The position numbers and the translations under genes were made by a program. Below the pieces are notes generated by a model, which was not told where the DNA came from, ran no database searches, and worked only from the letters and a program-made list of their open reading frames with translations. Of a DNA stretch of 64,000 nucleotides, positions 47,922 to 54,404 are shown piece by piece (within the stretch, counting starts at the first letter, position 1; each line of letters opens with the position of its first letter). Origin of the DNA: Haloarcula halobia (lineage in GTDB: Archaea; Halobacteriota; Halobacteria; Halobacteriales; Haloarculaceae); contig NZ_CP119787.1 of assembly GCF_029338255.1 (NCBI RefSeq), positions 930,001 through 994,000 on the forward strand. The letters run 5' to 3'.

Positions 47922-48095
47922 TTCCTCGCTACTTCCAGCTCTCAAGGCTTCTATTCGTATTCATTGGAGTCGTTATGAATTCGAATAGAATTTGTCACAG
48001 AGCGTGATGGATTCGATTTAACCCTATCTCGATTTAGACTTCTGTTTTCTCTCGTCGTGCGAACGTTTTTGCGATAGCGGGCGATAGAAACCGGT
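47922..48095. repeat. Flank sequence downstream of tRNA-Ala (cassette left-end repeat, copy 1)
   Basis: The blocks CTTCTATT, GGAGTCGTTATGAA and GCGTGATGGATTCGATTTAA recur in the same order after the second tRNA-end copy (48862-48960: CTTCTATT, GGGGTCGTGATGAA, GCGTGACGAATCCGATTTAA). The flank was therefore duplicated with the tRNA end. No gene. Confidence 0.55.
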
Positions 48096-48389
48096 ATGGC
48101 CGAGCGCGAGTCGCGGCGGATCGCCCACAAGCTGATGAGTGAACCCCACATCACTGGCCGGCGTATCAGCGTCCGCCAGGTGTACGCGCTCGTCGAAGAG
48201 CGAGACGTCGACCCTGAAGCCGTCGCCGACCGGTACGATCTCGATGTGGCTGACGTCTATCACGCCCTTGCGTACTACCACGATCACCCACGGGAGATGA
48301 GCGAGGTCGAAGCCGAGCGTGAGGAGGCTATCGAGTCGTTCCGAGAGTCGATCGACCGGCCCGAAGGTATCGAACCTGACATGGCCTGA
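48096..48389 (+). CDS. DUF433 antitoxin-like protein
   Basis: 97 residues of DUF433: HITGRRISVRQVYALVEERDVDPEAVADRYDLDVADVYHALAYYHDHP is the family's HTH-like core, followed by an acidic helix. DUF433 genes typically precede DUF5615 genes as putative antitoxins that also repress their own promoter. Only one base separates this stop from the next ATG. A promoter-like CGTTTTTGCGATA is about 30 bp upstream. Confidence 0.88.
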   Translation: MAERESRRIAHKLMSEPHITGRRISVRQVYALVEERDVDPEAVADRYDLDVADVYHALAYYHDHPREMSEVEAEREEAIESFRESIDRPEGIEPDMA

Positions 48390-48390
48390 A

Positions 48391-48735
48391 ATGGCCGAGT
48401 GGGCATTTCTCCTCGACGAAAATGTCGATCCGAAAGTAGCGACGTATCTGGAAAAAGAAGCGCTGGATGCAGCCCACGTTCGGGACACACTTGGACAAGG
48501 TGCCGACGACGACGCTGACGTGCTCCCCTACGCTCGCGAACAGAACCGTATCATCGTAACGAGTGACGTGAAAGATTTCGGCCCACTACCGCCCGATTCT
48601 CACGCCGGCATCATCCTCCTGTACGACGATACGATGCCAGCCTACAGAGTTGCGGCAGCACTTATCGCACTTGTCGATGCGTACCCAGACAGAGATGCGT
48701 TCACTGGTCGTGAAGAACTGGACCCATGGGTGTGA
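48391..48735 (+). CDS. DUF5615 PIN-like putative toxin
   Basis: 114 residues with the DUF5615/Mut7-C PIN-like acidic pattern: LLDENVDPKVATYL (first acidic pair), AHVRD, DADVLPYAREQNRIIVTSDVKDFG (second cluster) and a final HAGIILLYDD. PIN-like proteins are metal-dependent RNases. Paired with DUF433, it is a candidate RNase toxin. Activity is an inference from the family. Confidence 0.87.
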   Translation: MAEWAFLLDENVDPKVATYLEKEALDAAHVRDTLGQGADDDADVLPYAREQNRIIVTSDVKDFGPLPPDSHAGIILLYDDTMPAYRVAAALIALVDAYPDRDAFTGREELDPWV

Positions 48736-48798
48736 CACTCCCAACGAGGACCGATTCGACTCTCTCCACAGTCGGTTCAGCCAGTGGTTCTGGAATCA

Positions 48799-48869
48799 CC
48801 AGAATGCGGCCCGATTAAATCAGTTCTTTCACGCAGCGTCACCGTATCCCGGCGAGTCCATTCCTCGCT
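48799..48869. repeat. Cassette junction A: conserved block plus tRNA-Ala 3' end
   Basis: CCAGAATGCGGCCCG, then TTCTTTCACGCAGCGTC and the tRNA end; 48846-48869 equal the tRNA-derived bases 47907-47930 over 24 bp. It lacks the hairpin insert found at junctions B and C, so it is probably the less rearranged form. Confidence 0.75.
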
Positions 48870-49057
48870 GTATCCTCGCTAGAGCGCTTCTATTGTCTCT
48901 TTCTTGGGGTCGTGATGAACTTGGGTTGAACTAATTATGGTGCGTGACGAATCCGATTTAATCACGAGAACCCCTCTGTAGTCGACTCGAAATACACAAA
49001 TGTTGAATCAGCACCGACGGCCGAACCCTTATCTGATATTCCGGCCTACGTTGGCGT
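48870..49057. repeat. Cassette left-end repeat, copy 2, and hicB upstream region
   Basis: After the tRNA-end copy, the flank resembles that behind the true tRNA (blocks given at copy 1), then a short AT-rich promoter region leads to hicB. No gene in the 48736-49057 gap. Confidence 0.5.
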
Positions 49058-49264
49058 ATGAGCACGGGACGTGAAATTCGCCTTATCGAGGAGGACGATG
49101 GGTGGTGGTCGGCTGTAGACGAAGAAACGGGTGTCGCAAGCCAGGGTCCGACGCGGGCTGTGGCACTCGAAAATCTCGACGAGGCTGTCGAACTCACCAA
49201 GGAAGCGAGGGAAGATGATACACCAGCCCCCGAACCTGACGCGCCGTGGTTCGAGGACTCGTAA
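49058..49264 (+). CDS. hicB: HicB-family antitoxin
   Basis: 68 residues with a partial RNase-H-like HicB fold: EIRLIEEDDGWWSAVDEETGVASQGPTRAVALENLDEAVEL. It is short, without the C-terminal DNA-binding domain seen in longer HicB proteins. It is fused head-to-tail (TAA directly followed by ATG) to hicA. It should neutralise HicA by direct binding. Confidence 0.85.
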   Translation: MSTGREIRLIEEDDGWWSAVDEETGVASQGPTRAVALENLDEAVELTKEAREDDTPAPEPDAPWFEDS

Positions 49265-49510
49265 ATGGTCACGCGAGACTTCTCAAGTGAAGAAATCGTC
49301 AACGTCCTCCGAAAATTTGGATACCGACACGACCGAACACGTGGCGACCACGCAATTCTCAAGTACACCCATCCAGAGACCGGCGAGAAACGAACCGTGA
49401 CTGTCCCGTTACACGACCGCGTTCGCATCGGGACACTCCAGAACATCGCTGACCAGTGCGGTGCCCAAGACTTTCGCGCCTGGTGTGAGTGGATCGACGA
49501 GCATCGGTGA
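49265..49510 (+). CDS. hicA: HicA-family mRNA interferase toxin
   Basis: 81 residues with the dsRBD-like HicA fold: FSSEEIVNVLRKFGYRHDRTRGDHAILKYTHPETGEKRTVTVPLHDRVRIGTLQNIADQCG. The GDHAILKY histidine is the catalytic position of HicA toxins. The GEKRTVTVPLHDR strand pair is conserved. Intact toxin expected to cleave mRNA. Confidence 0.9.
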   Translation: MVTRDFSSEEIVNVLRKFGYRHDRTRGDHAILKYTHPETGEKRTVTVPLHDRVRIGTLQNIADQCGAQDFRAWCEWIDEHR

Positions 49511-49950
49511 GACGGAGTTCGTTGAATGAATTTCGAGGCCAACTAATCGTGAAAGGGCTGCCGATCGATCTCAATCTCAGAATCGCCAGAAGGCGGTTCG
49601 ATTTAATCGATTCTTTCACGCAGCGTCATCGTATCCCGAGAGACGCCGGCGGCGTCTCTCGCAAATCGCAAACGCTGCGCGTTTGCTCAATCCCGGCGAG
49701 TCCACTCATTCTCTATCGGCTATCCGAGGATTAGATGGCCTAACACGGCTGTTTTGTCGAACCAGCTTAAATCGATTCTTCGACGCTTCGTGACGAACTC
49801 TCTGCAGTCGTGTGATTTGCCACAGTTAACTTCTGCCAATACCGACTCGAGCACGTCACGCTGCCGAATTCAGTACAAACCCACTTTGTGTGACGTACTG
49901 TACTGAGTGCTGGTCAGTCCATATCTGGAAGTCGTAGCGATAGTCGAGCA
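49511..49950. other. Junction region B and following flank, no gene
   Basis: Contains junction B (49584-49704) and then AT-richer sequence to the next minus-strand gene, with fragments resembling the other flanks (ATCGATTCTTCGACG, CTCTCTGCAGTCGTGTGA). Open frames here run across the repeat and are not credible. Confidence 0.5.
49584..49704. repeat. Cassette junction B with 57-bp double-hairpin insert
   Basis: Block CGCCAGAAGGCGG... to the tRNA-end copy AATCCCGGCGAGTCCA (49689-49704). Between GTATCCC and GGCGAGTCC lies a 57-bp insert (49638-49694) absent from junction A. Hairpin 1 (49637-49661) has an 11-bp stem CGAGAGACGCC with loop GGC; hairpin 2 (49668-49686) has an 8-bp stem GCAAACGC with loop TGC. 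49602-49704 are identical to 51143-51245. Confidence 0.85.
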
Positions 49951-50499
49951 TCATGGAAGCTCTTCAGTCGCGTCGACGAGGTCCTCCTCGGTTTGCCAGT
50001 AGTACAACCGCCCTTCGCGTTCGAATAACTCGAAGACGCCATCTTGCATCCAGCCGAAGGGCTGTTCCTCGTCCGCGTATTCCCGTTTGAGGACGTGGCT
50101 CTTCGAGAAATACTCGACCGTCCCGACGAGAAGACCCTGTTCGACGAGAAAGTCACTCGGGTCTTTCTCAGCGACGCCGACGAGGTACGTGACGATGTCT
50201 GCAATCAGGCAGAACTTCTGGATGCTGTTGTCCCACTCACCTCGAATATCGACCATCCGGAAGGCGTACGCGTCCGTCCGACGATTGAGGCGATCCACAA
50301 CAAGGTTCAGTCGACGGATCGGTTCCCGATCGTAGTTCCCGAGTACGAAGTACGACCGGTCGTTCTCGTAGACGGACGTCAGTTCACTCAGCGCGTGTAG
50401 AATCTCCTCGTTGTCTACCAGTGCGATTTCTTCCTCGTCGAGTTGGTCCTTCGCACTTTTGAGAATCTCGTCGGGAACGGGCGTCTCCTCGTCAGCCAT
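49951..50499 (-). CDS. Haloarchaeal accessory protein of unknown function, divergent partner of an HTH regulator
   Basis: 182 residues, soluble, acidic. It holds a conserved-looking VDNEEILHALSELTSVYENDRSYFVLGNYDREPIRRLNLVVDRLNRRTDAYAFRMVD segment and a C-terminal FELFEREGRLYYWQTEEDLVDATEELP. No known toxin or enzyme motif was recognised. It is always possible that this pair acts like a toxin-antitoxin or defence unit, since all its neighbours do, but that is guilt by association. The intergenic region with the HTH gene holds three operator-like repeats. Confidence 0.75.
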   Translation of the reverse strand: MADEETPVPDEILKSAKDQLDEEEIALVDNEEILHALSELTSVYENDRSYFVLGNYDREPIRRLNLVVDRLNRRTDAYAFRMVDIRGEWDNSIQKFCLIADIVTYLVGVAEKDPSDFLVEQGLLVGTVEYFSKSHVLKREYADEEQPFGWMQDGVFELFEREGRLYYWQTEEDLVDATEELP

Positions 50500-50536
50500 A
50501 CGCTCCCCTCTCGTGGCTATGGGATATGATTTATGA

Positions 50537-50600
50537 AGTAAATTACCCAGTCAAGCCCAATCTGAGTCACCCTATAGTAATTTACCCAGGAGTAAACTAC
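50537..50600. promoter_or_regulatory. Three operator-like 9-bp near-palindromes between divergent genes
   Basis: GTAAATTAC (50538-50546), its reverse complement GTAATTTAC (50577-50585) and GTAAACTAC (50592-50600). The first two are embedded in 14-bp copies AGTAAATTACCCAG and AGTAATTTACCCAG, 39 bp apart. They lie between the minus-strand 182-residue gene and the HTH gene, as expected of an autoregulatory operator. Confidence 0.6.
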
Positions 50601-50627
50601 TTGGCATTGTGCCATCTACTGTAGTAT

Positions 50628-51041
50628 ATGAGCACCAATATCGGAACCACTGATGGGATGAACTCCCGGGAGATCGTCCATTTCGTTACCCAGCAGACGC
50701 GGTTCGCGCTCGTCAACAATATCCTCCAGCATCCCGAACAGTTGCCCTCGATGTACGAACTCGAGGAGCTCAATCCCAGCGTGAGCGAGGCCACTGTGTA
50801 CAAGCATATCCAGAAGTTGATCGACGCTGGCATCGTCGAGGAGGTCTCCCTGGACGACGACCAGCGCAGACAGGGCTATCCCTGGAAGTTCTACGGCCTC
50901 ACTGAGGGGGGGCGGGCGTTCCTCGGGGAACACAACTTGCTCGCCGCCGAGGAGACTCTCCAGCAAATCTACGAGACCATCTCGGATAAGCCTGAAAAGA
51001 TGGTCAAGTACGAGAATGCGCCTCGTCCAGAGCGCGCGTGA
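50628..51041 (+). CDS. Winged-helix regulator of the divergent pair
   Basis: 137 residues: a winged helix (TRFALVNNILQHPEQLPSMYELEELNPSVSEATVYKHIQKLIDAGIVEEVSLDD, about 20-75), a PadR-like wing (YPWKFYGLTEGGRAFL) and a helical C-terminus. It closely resembles a widely distributed haloarchaeal accessory-region regulator. It most likely represses the shared promoter region through the GTAAATTAC repeats. Confidence 0.85.
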   Translation: MSTNIGTTDGMNSREIVHFVTQQTRFALVNNILQHPEQLPSMYELEELNPSVSEATVYKHIQKLIDAGIVEEVSLDDDQRRQGYPWKFYGLTEGGRAFLGEHNLLAAEETLQQIYETISDKPEKMVKYENAPRPERA

Positions 51042-51427
51042 CCGGTTGTGGTCCCATCGAAGAGAGTACCACTCAGACGACTCGCTGATCACCCGGAATA
51101 AAGGCACTACAGCATAGCCGAAACCGCCAGAATGCGGCCCGGTTTAATCGATTCTTTCACGCAGCGTCATCGTATCCCGAGAGACGCCGGCGGCGTCTCT
51201 CGCAAATCGCAAACGCTGCGCGTTTGCTCAATCCCGGCGAGTCCATTCCTGCTTATCTCCCTGTTAGAAGTGTTCTATAACCAATCTTCGACGGGCACGA
51301 TCAACTCCTCGTGAATTCATCACGCTCCATGACGGATGCCATTTAATCAGTGGCACCTACCCAGAGGCCACTCTCGTGTTCAGTCCAGCGGCAAGATTTT
51401 GTATATGTACGAGTAAAGCATATGTAT
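51042..51427. other. Junction region C, flank and RHH promoter, no gene
   Basis: Junction C occupies 51125-51250. The flank that follows has a weak match to the other left-end repeats (GTTCTATA, CCATTTAATCAGTGG). Near the RHH gene, GTATATGTAC and CATATGTATATG (51401-51429) form overlapping palindromes on the promoter. Frames across the repeat are spurious. Confidence 0.5.
51125..51250. repeat. Cassette junction C with 57-bp double-hairpin insert
   Basis: Identical to junction B over 103 bp (51143-51245), including the hairpin insert (51179-51235). Its tRNA-end copy continues further (to CCATTCCT, 51250) than B's, so the two copies ended differently on the flank side. Exactly 1,541 bp separates B and C. 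Confidence 0.85.
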
Positions 51428-51724
51428 ATGTCTGATGCAGATACCACGGTTGGCGACGACGGGCCAGAGATGGTCCAGATCAACCTCCGACTGAGCAAGG
51501 CGTTTCTCGAAGATATCGACACAACGTGGAAAGAGGAAGGATTCAATTCTCGGAGTGAGTTCCTCCGATACGCAGCACGCGACGCGGTGAAACACCCTGA
51601 GTTCTCTCGCGAGGGATGGAAACAGATTGCTGCCAGTGAACACGAACTGCGGTCTGGCGACGCAGAGTTAGTGTCGCGTAGGGAAGTCGTCGAGATGATG
51701 GGTCGAGACGAAGATGCCGAGTGA
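51428..51724 (+). CDS. Ribbon-helix-helix antitoxin
   Basis: 98 residues: a short acidic head, then an RHH (CopG/ParD-like) DNA-binding domain MVQINLRLSKAFLEDIDTTWKEEGFNSRSEFLRYAARDAVKHP, then a flexible C-terminus expected to wrap the toxin. An alternative ATG two codons earlier (51422) exists. The palindromic promoter at 51401-51429 is a natural autoregulation site. It overlaps the toxin by 11 bp. Confidence 0.85.
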   Translation: MSDADTTVGDDGPEMVQINLRLSKAFLEDIDTTWKEEGFNSRSEFLRYAARDAVKHPEFSREGWKQIAASEHELRSGDAELVSRREVVEMMGRDEDAE

Positions 51725-51998
51725 CGAGTGGACGTGGAAGTTCACGACGAGGGCGGCCGATCAGTTCGATTCTCTCGACCCGCACGTACAGGACCGAGTT
51801 GTCTCGAAGTTAGACGAGATCGTCGAGTCAGAATGGCGTGAGCCTGACGACTTTCTCGAACCGCTAACTGGTGGCCCGTTCTCGAAACTTCGTGTCGGAC
51901 AGTATCGACTCGCCTGTACACTCGACAGGAGTGAGTCAGTTCTCGAAGGCCACCGAATCGAACATCGAAGCGGTGCCTACACTGCTGACGACGATTAA
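51714..51998 (+). CDS. RelE/ParE-superfamily toxin
   Basis: 94 residues of the RelE/ParE fold: WKFTTRAADQFDSLDPHVQDRVVSKLDEIV, then the core PFSKLRVGQYRLACTLDRSESVL with the conserved arginine/tyrosine LRVGQYRL, ending in GHRIEHRSGAY. The HRSGAY histidine-arginine end resembles RelE rather than ParE. Likely a ribosome-dependent mRNA endonuclease, inhibited by the RHH protein. 11-bp overlap with the antitoxin. Confidence 0.86.
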   Translation: MPSDEWTWKFTTRAADQFDSLDPHVQDRVVSKLDEIVESEWREPDDFLEPLTGGPFSKLRVGQYRLACTLDRSESVLEGHRIEHRSGAYTADDD

Positions 51999-52017
51999 CA
52001 GCCCCCAGATTCGTAAT

Positions 52018-52041
52018 CGCCTGACTGCGGCCGGGTTAAAC
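52018..52041. repeat. Degenerate junction block closing the cassette array
   Basis: CGCCTGACTGCGGCCGGGTTAAA is a diverged version of the CGCCAGAATGCGGCCCGGTTTAA block found before each tRNA-end copy, but no tRNA end follows. It may mark the original chromosomal boundary. Confidence 0.45.
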
Positions 52042-52079
52042 ACGAGGGTCACACGGTGCGAGCGGACGTCGCGACGCGA

Positions 52080-52895
52080 CTACGCGTCGGCAGCGTCGAC
52101 GACCTCGTAGCTGATGTTCCCGTCGGCGAGGTTGTCGGTGTGGCTCGAAACCCGGTCGGTCGCGGCAAGCAGGAGGACGTCGAGTCCCTTCGTGGCCGCT
52201 TCCTGGACTGCGCTGGCGCTGCCAAACCGGACGTCGACCTCGACGGCTGCGGCCCTGGCTGTGGCGAGCGCTTCGACGCCGGCGACGGCGACCAGGTCGT
52301 GTCCACCGGCGAGGTCGGCGATAGTGCCGGGTTCTACCGCACGACTGCCACCGTTCTGGACCTTCGGGACCGAGACCACCGTGACCGTCCCCAGCTCGTA
52401 ATCGACGACGCCCTCGACGTTCGTGATGCCTACCTCGGTGCCAGCCGCAGCCTCCGTGACCGCAACCGCAGTTGCACTCCCAGTCGACCCGGCCATCGCA
52501 CGAAGCACCCCGTCTCGCATCGTCAGGGAGACGGTCTCACCCTCGCTGACGTCTGTCGTCGCGAGGACCGTCTCGACGTCGACCTGTCCGATGACGTCCT
52601 CGGAGACGTGTTGCACGTAGTTCCGGAGGTGGTCGGTCTGTGAGATGAGCCAGTCGACGCCCTCCTTGGTGACCTCGTAGCGACCGCGACCGAGCTTCTC
52701 GACGTGACCGAGTCCGACGAGGTCCTGGAGATAGTTGCTCACCGCCTGCGAGGTGACGCCGATCTCCCCGGCGATCTCCTGTTGACTGACCGCCGGCTGT
52801 CTGTCTGCGATCTCGACCAGGATCTGGTATCTCGTCGCGTCTCGTTTGTTACGGAGGACGCGGAACGTTTCCGCGTCGTCGGGATTCGAGGTCAT
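52080..52895 (-). CDS. HTH regulator beside the cobalamin operon
   Basis: 271 residues: an N-terminal MarR/TrmB-like winged helix (VSQQEIAGEIGVTSQAVSNYLQDLVGLGHVEKLGRGRYEVTKEG, about 34-77), followed by a large alpha/beta domain (about 110-270) without membrane segments, presumably ligand-binding. Its divergent position next to cbiT suggests control of cobalamin synthesis, in response to cobalt or a corrinoid. Its own TATA region is covered by an inverted repeat. Confidence 0.82.
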   Translation of the reverse strand: MTSNPDDAETFRVLRNKRDATRYQILVEIADRQPAVSQQEIAGEIGVTSQAVSNYLQDLVGLGHVEKLGRGRYEVTKEGVDWLISQTDHLRNYVQHVSEDVIGQVDVETVLATTDVSEGETVSLTMRDGVLRAMAGSTGSATAVAVTEAAAGTEVGITNVEGVVDYELGTVTVVSVPKVQNGGSRAVEPGTIADLAGGHDLVAVAGVEALATARAAAVEVDVRFGSASAVQEAATKGLDVLLLAATDRVSSHTDNLADGNISYEVVDAADA

Positions 52896-52914
52896 CGTCC
52901 GATCTCCGGCTCTG

Positions 52915-52940
52915 GAACTAAAATATCTTGTTCCTAGTTC
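52915..52940. promoter_or_regulatory. Inverted repeat over the regulator's promoter
   Basis: GAACTA (52915-52920) and TAGTTC (52935-52940) are exact complements 14 bp apart. The AT-rich spacer includes GATATTTTAG on the minus strand, at TATA distance (about 27 bp) from the regulator start. Typical of autorepression. Confidence 0.55.
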
Positions 52941-52990
52941 TCGTGAATTTTACTCACATCGCGTCGGAACCCGAATTTTAACAATATCAC

Positions 52991-53020
52991 TTTACTTAGC
53001 ACAACCAAAATTGTTTTACG
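52991..53020 (+). promoter_or_regulatory. cbi operon promoter with shared cobalamin-type element
   Basis: TTTTACG (53014-53020) lies 24-30 bp before the cbiT start and is the likely TATA box. Upstream, TTTACTTAGCACAA (52991-53004) resembles the elements at 61710-61723 and 63884-63897 near the other cobalamin genes. Confidence 0.45.
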
Positions 53021-53043
53021 CGCTACCTGAGTTGTGGCCCGTG

Positions 53044-53613
53044 ATGTCACAGGTATCGCTCCCACACGACGCGAAGGCGGGGCCGACGAAGGCAGAGGTC
53101 AGGGCCGTCCTCTGTCAAAAACTCGACCTCGGGCCGACTGACCACTTCGTCGAGGTCGGGTCCTGTACCGGTGCAGTCACCATCGAGGCCGCCAGACGGG
53201 CCGGTCGGGTCACGGCGCTCGAACGGAAGCCCGACCGACTGGCCGTCACGAGAAAGAACCTCGCTGCGAACGACGTGACCGCCGACGTCACGCTCGAGGA
53301 CGCCGAAGCCCCGGCGGGATTACCCGCCGACGCCGACGCCCTCTTCCTGGGTGGTAGTCGGAACTACGAGGCCGTGCTGGACCACGCAGTCGAGACCGGT
53401 ATCGACCGCGTGGTGATGAACGTCTCCCGGCTCGAGGTCGCCGGAGCCGCCACCGAGGCGTTCCGTGACCGGGGTTTGCTCGACGAAGTCGTGCAGGTCC
53501 AGGTGAGCCACGGCTACGAACTCGCCGGGGCGACGAGCTTCGACGCCCAGAACCCGGTGTACGTGCTGGTCGGCGGCACCGACGCGGTGGCGACCGACGG
53601 GGGCCGACGATGA
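53044..53613 (+). CDS. cbiT: Cobalt-precorrin-6B C15-methyltransferase (decarboxylating)
   Basis: 189-residue SAM-dependent methyltransferase of the Rossmann class: VEVGSCTGAVTIEAARR (SAM loop), VTALERKPDRLAVTRKN and FLGGSRNYEAVLD. It methylates C15 and removes the acetate carboxyl of ring C. First gene of a tight operon with 4-bp overlaps. Leaderless start likely. Confidence 0.94.
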   Translation: MSQVSLPHDAKAGPTKAEVRAVLCQKLDLGPTDHFVEVGSCTGAVTIEAARRAGRVTALERKPDRLAVTRKNLAANDVTADVTLEDAEAPAGLPADADALFLGGSRNYEAVLDHAVETGIDRVVMNVSRLEVAGAATEAFRDRGLLDEVVQVQVSHGYELAGATSFDAQNPVYVLVGGTDAVATDGGRR

Positions 53614-54404
53614 CGCTGTACGGCGTCGGACTCGGCCCCGGCGAGGCGGACCTCGTCACGGTCCGTGGCCGCGACGTCCTCGCCGATGCAGACGTCGTCT
53701 ACTCCCCGGGCCGACTCTCCCGGTCGGTCGCGACGAACCACGTTCCCGAAGACCGAATCGGCGACCTCGAGTTCCCGATGACGCGTGACGCCGAGAAACT
53801 CCGGGCGGCGTGGAAGACGGCGGCCGCCGAGATCGCTCCGACCGCACGTGACGGCGACGTGGCGTTCGTCACGCTCGGCGACCCGAACGTCTACTCGACG
53901 TTCGGCCACCTCCGGCGGACGATGGCGGCCTTTCACCCCGAGGTCGACCTCGAGGTCGTCCCCGGCGTCAGTGCGGTCACCGCGTTCGCGACCGCCCTGG
54001 GCGTCGAGATAACTGCCGGGTCGAGTCTCGCCCTGCGCGAGGCCGACGGCGGCGTCTCGCCGACCGGTCCCGACCGGATGGTGTTGTTCAAGGTAACAGA
54101 CGCCCCGGCGACCCACGAGGGGCTGGTCGAGGCCGGCTACGACGTCGTCTACGGGCGGCGGCTGTTCATGGAGCAGGGCGAGACGCTCGTCACGGACGAC
54201 CCAACCGATATCGAAGAGCGCGATTACTACACGCTCGCGTACGCGGAGCGACCCGAGGCACGCGTCGAACAGGCGACCGACGCCTTCCTCGAGTCGGCAG
54301 ATGGGACGGGTGCGATCACCGACGGTGGCGACTATGCCGCTGGGAGGGCGGCCCGGCAGGAACGCTCCGAGGGCGCACTCTGTGGCGACGAGGTGGGACG
54401 ATGA
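53610..54404 (+). CDS. cbiL: Cobalt-factor II C20-methyltransferase
   Basis: 264-residue canonical corrin methyltransferase (type III): LYGVGLGPGEADLVTVRGRDVLADADVV (SAM/substrate loop), VTLGDPNVYSTFGHL and EVVPGVSAVTAFATALG. It adds the C20 methyl group. Overlaps both neighbours by 4 bp. Confidence 0.94.
   Translation: MTLYGVGLGPGEADLVTVRGRDVLADADVVYSPGRLSRSVATNHVPEDRIGDLEFPMTRDAEKLRAAWKTAAAEIAPTARDGDVAFVTLGDPNVYSTFGHLRRTMAAFHPEVDLEVVPGVSAVTAFATALGVEITAGSSLALREADGGVSPTGPDRMVLFKVTDAPATHEGLVEAGYDVVYGRRLFMEQGETLVTDDPTDIEERDYYTLAYAERPEARVEQATDAFLESADGTGAITDGGDYAAGRAARQERSEGALCGDEVGR

Larger units (their letters stand above)
47907..52041. mobile_element. tRNA-Ala-anchored island of four toxin-antitoxin-like cassettes
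   Basis: From the tRNA 3' end to about 52.04 kb, gene pairs alternate with copies of the tRNA-Ala 3' end at 48846-48869, 49689-49704 and 51230-51250. Each junction follows a CGCCAGAATGCGGCCC-type block, and a last degenerate copy of that block (52018-52041) closes the array. Base composition is more AT-rich than flanks. No integrase is present, so movement would need one in trans or the joints are fossil. Confidence 0.6.

Noticed and set aside
49489-49734. 81-residue open frame across junction B
   Set aside because: It overlaps hicA, crosses a perfect repeat also present at 51143-51245, and its end (RVCSIPASP) is simply tRNA-Ala sequence.
47850-52041. CRISPR array
   Set aside because: The repeats are few, 700-1,500 bp apart, and flank genes rather than spacers.
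52896-53043. Cobalamin riboswitch before cbiT
   Set aside because: The 148-bp region is AT-rich, has no B12-box-like sequence and the start appears leaderless.
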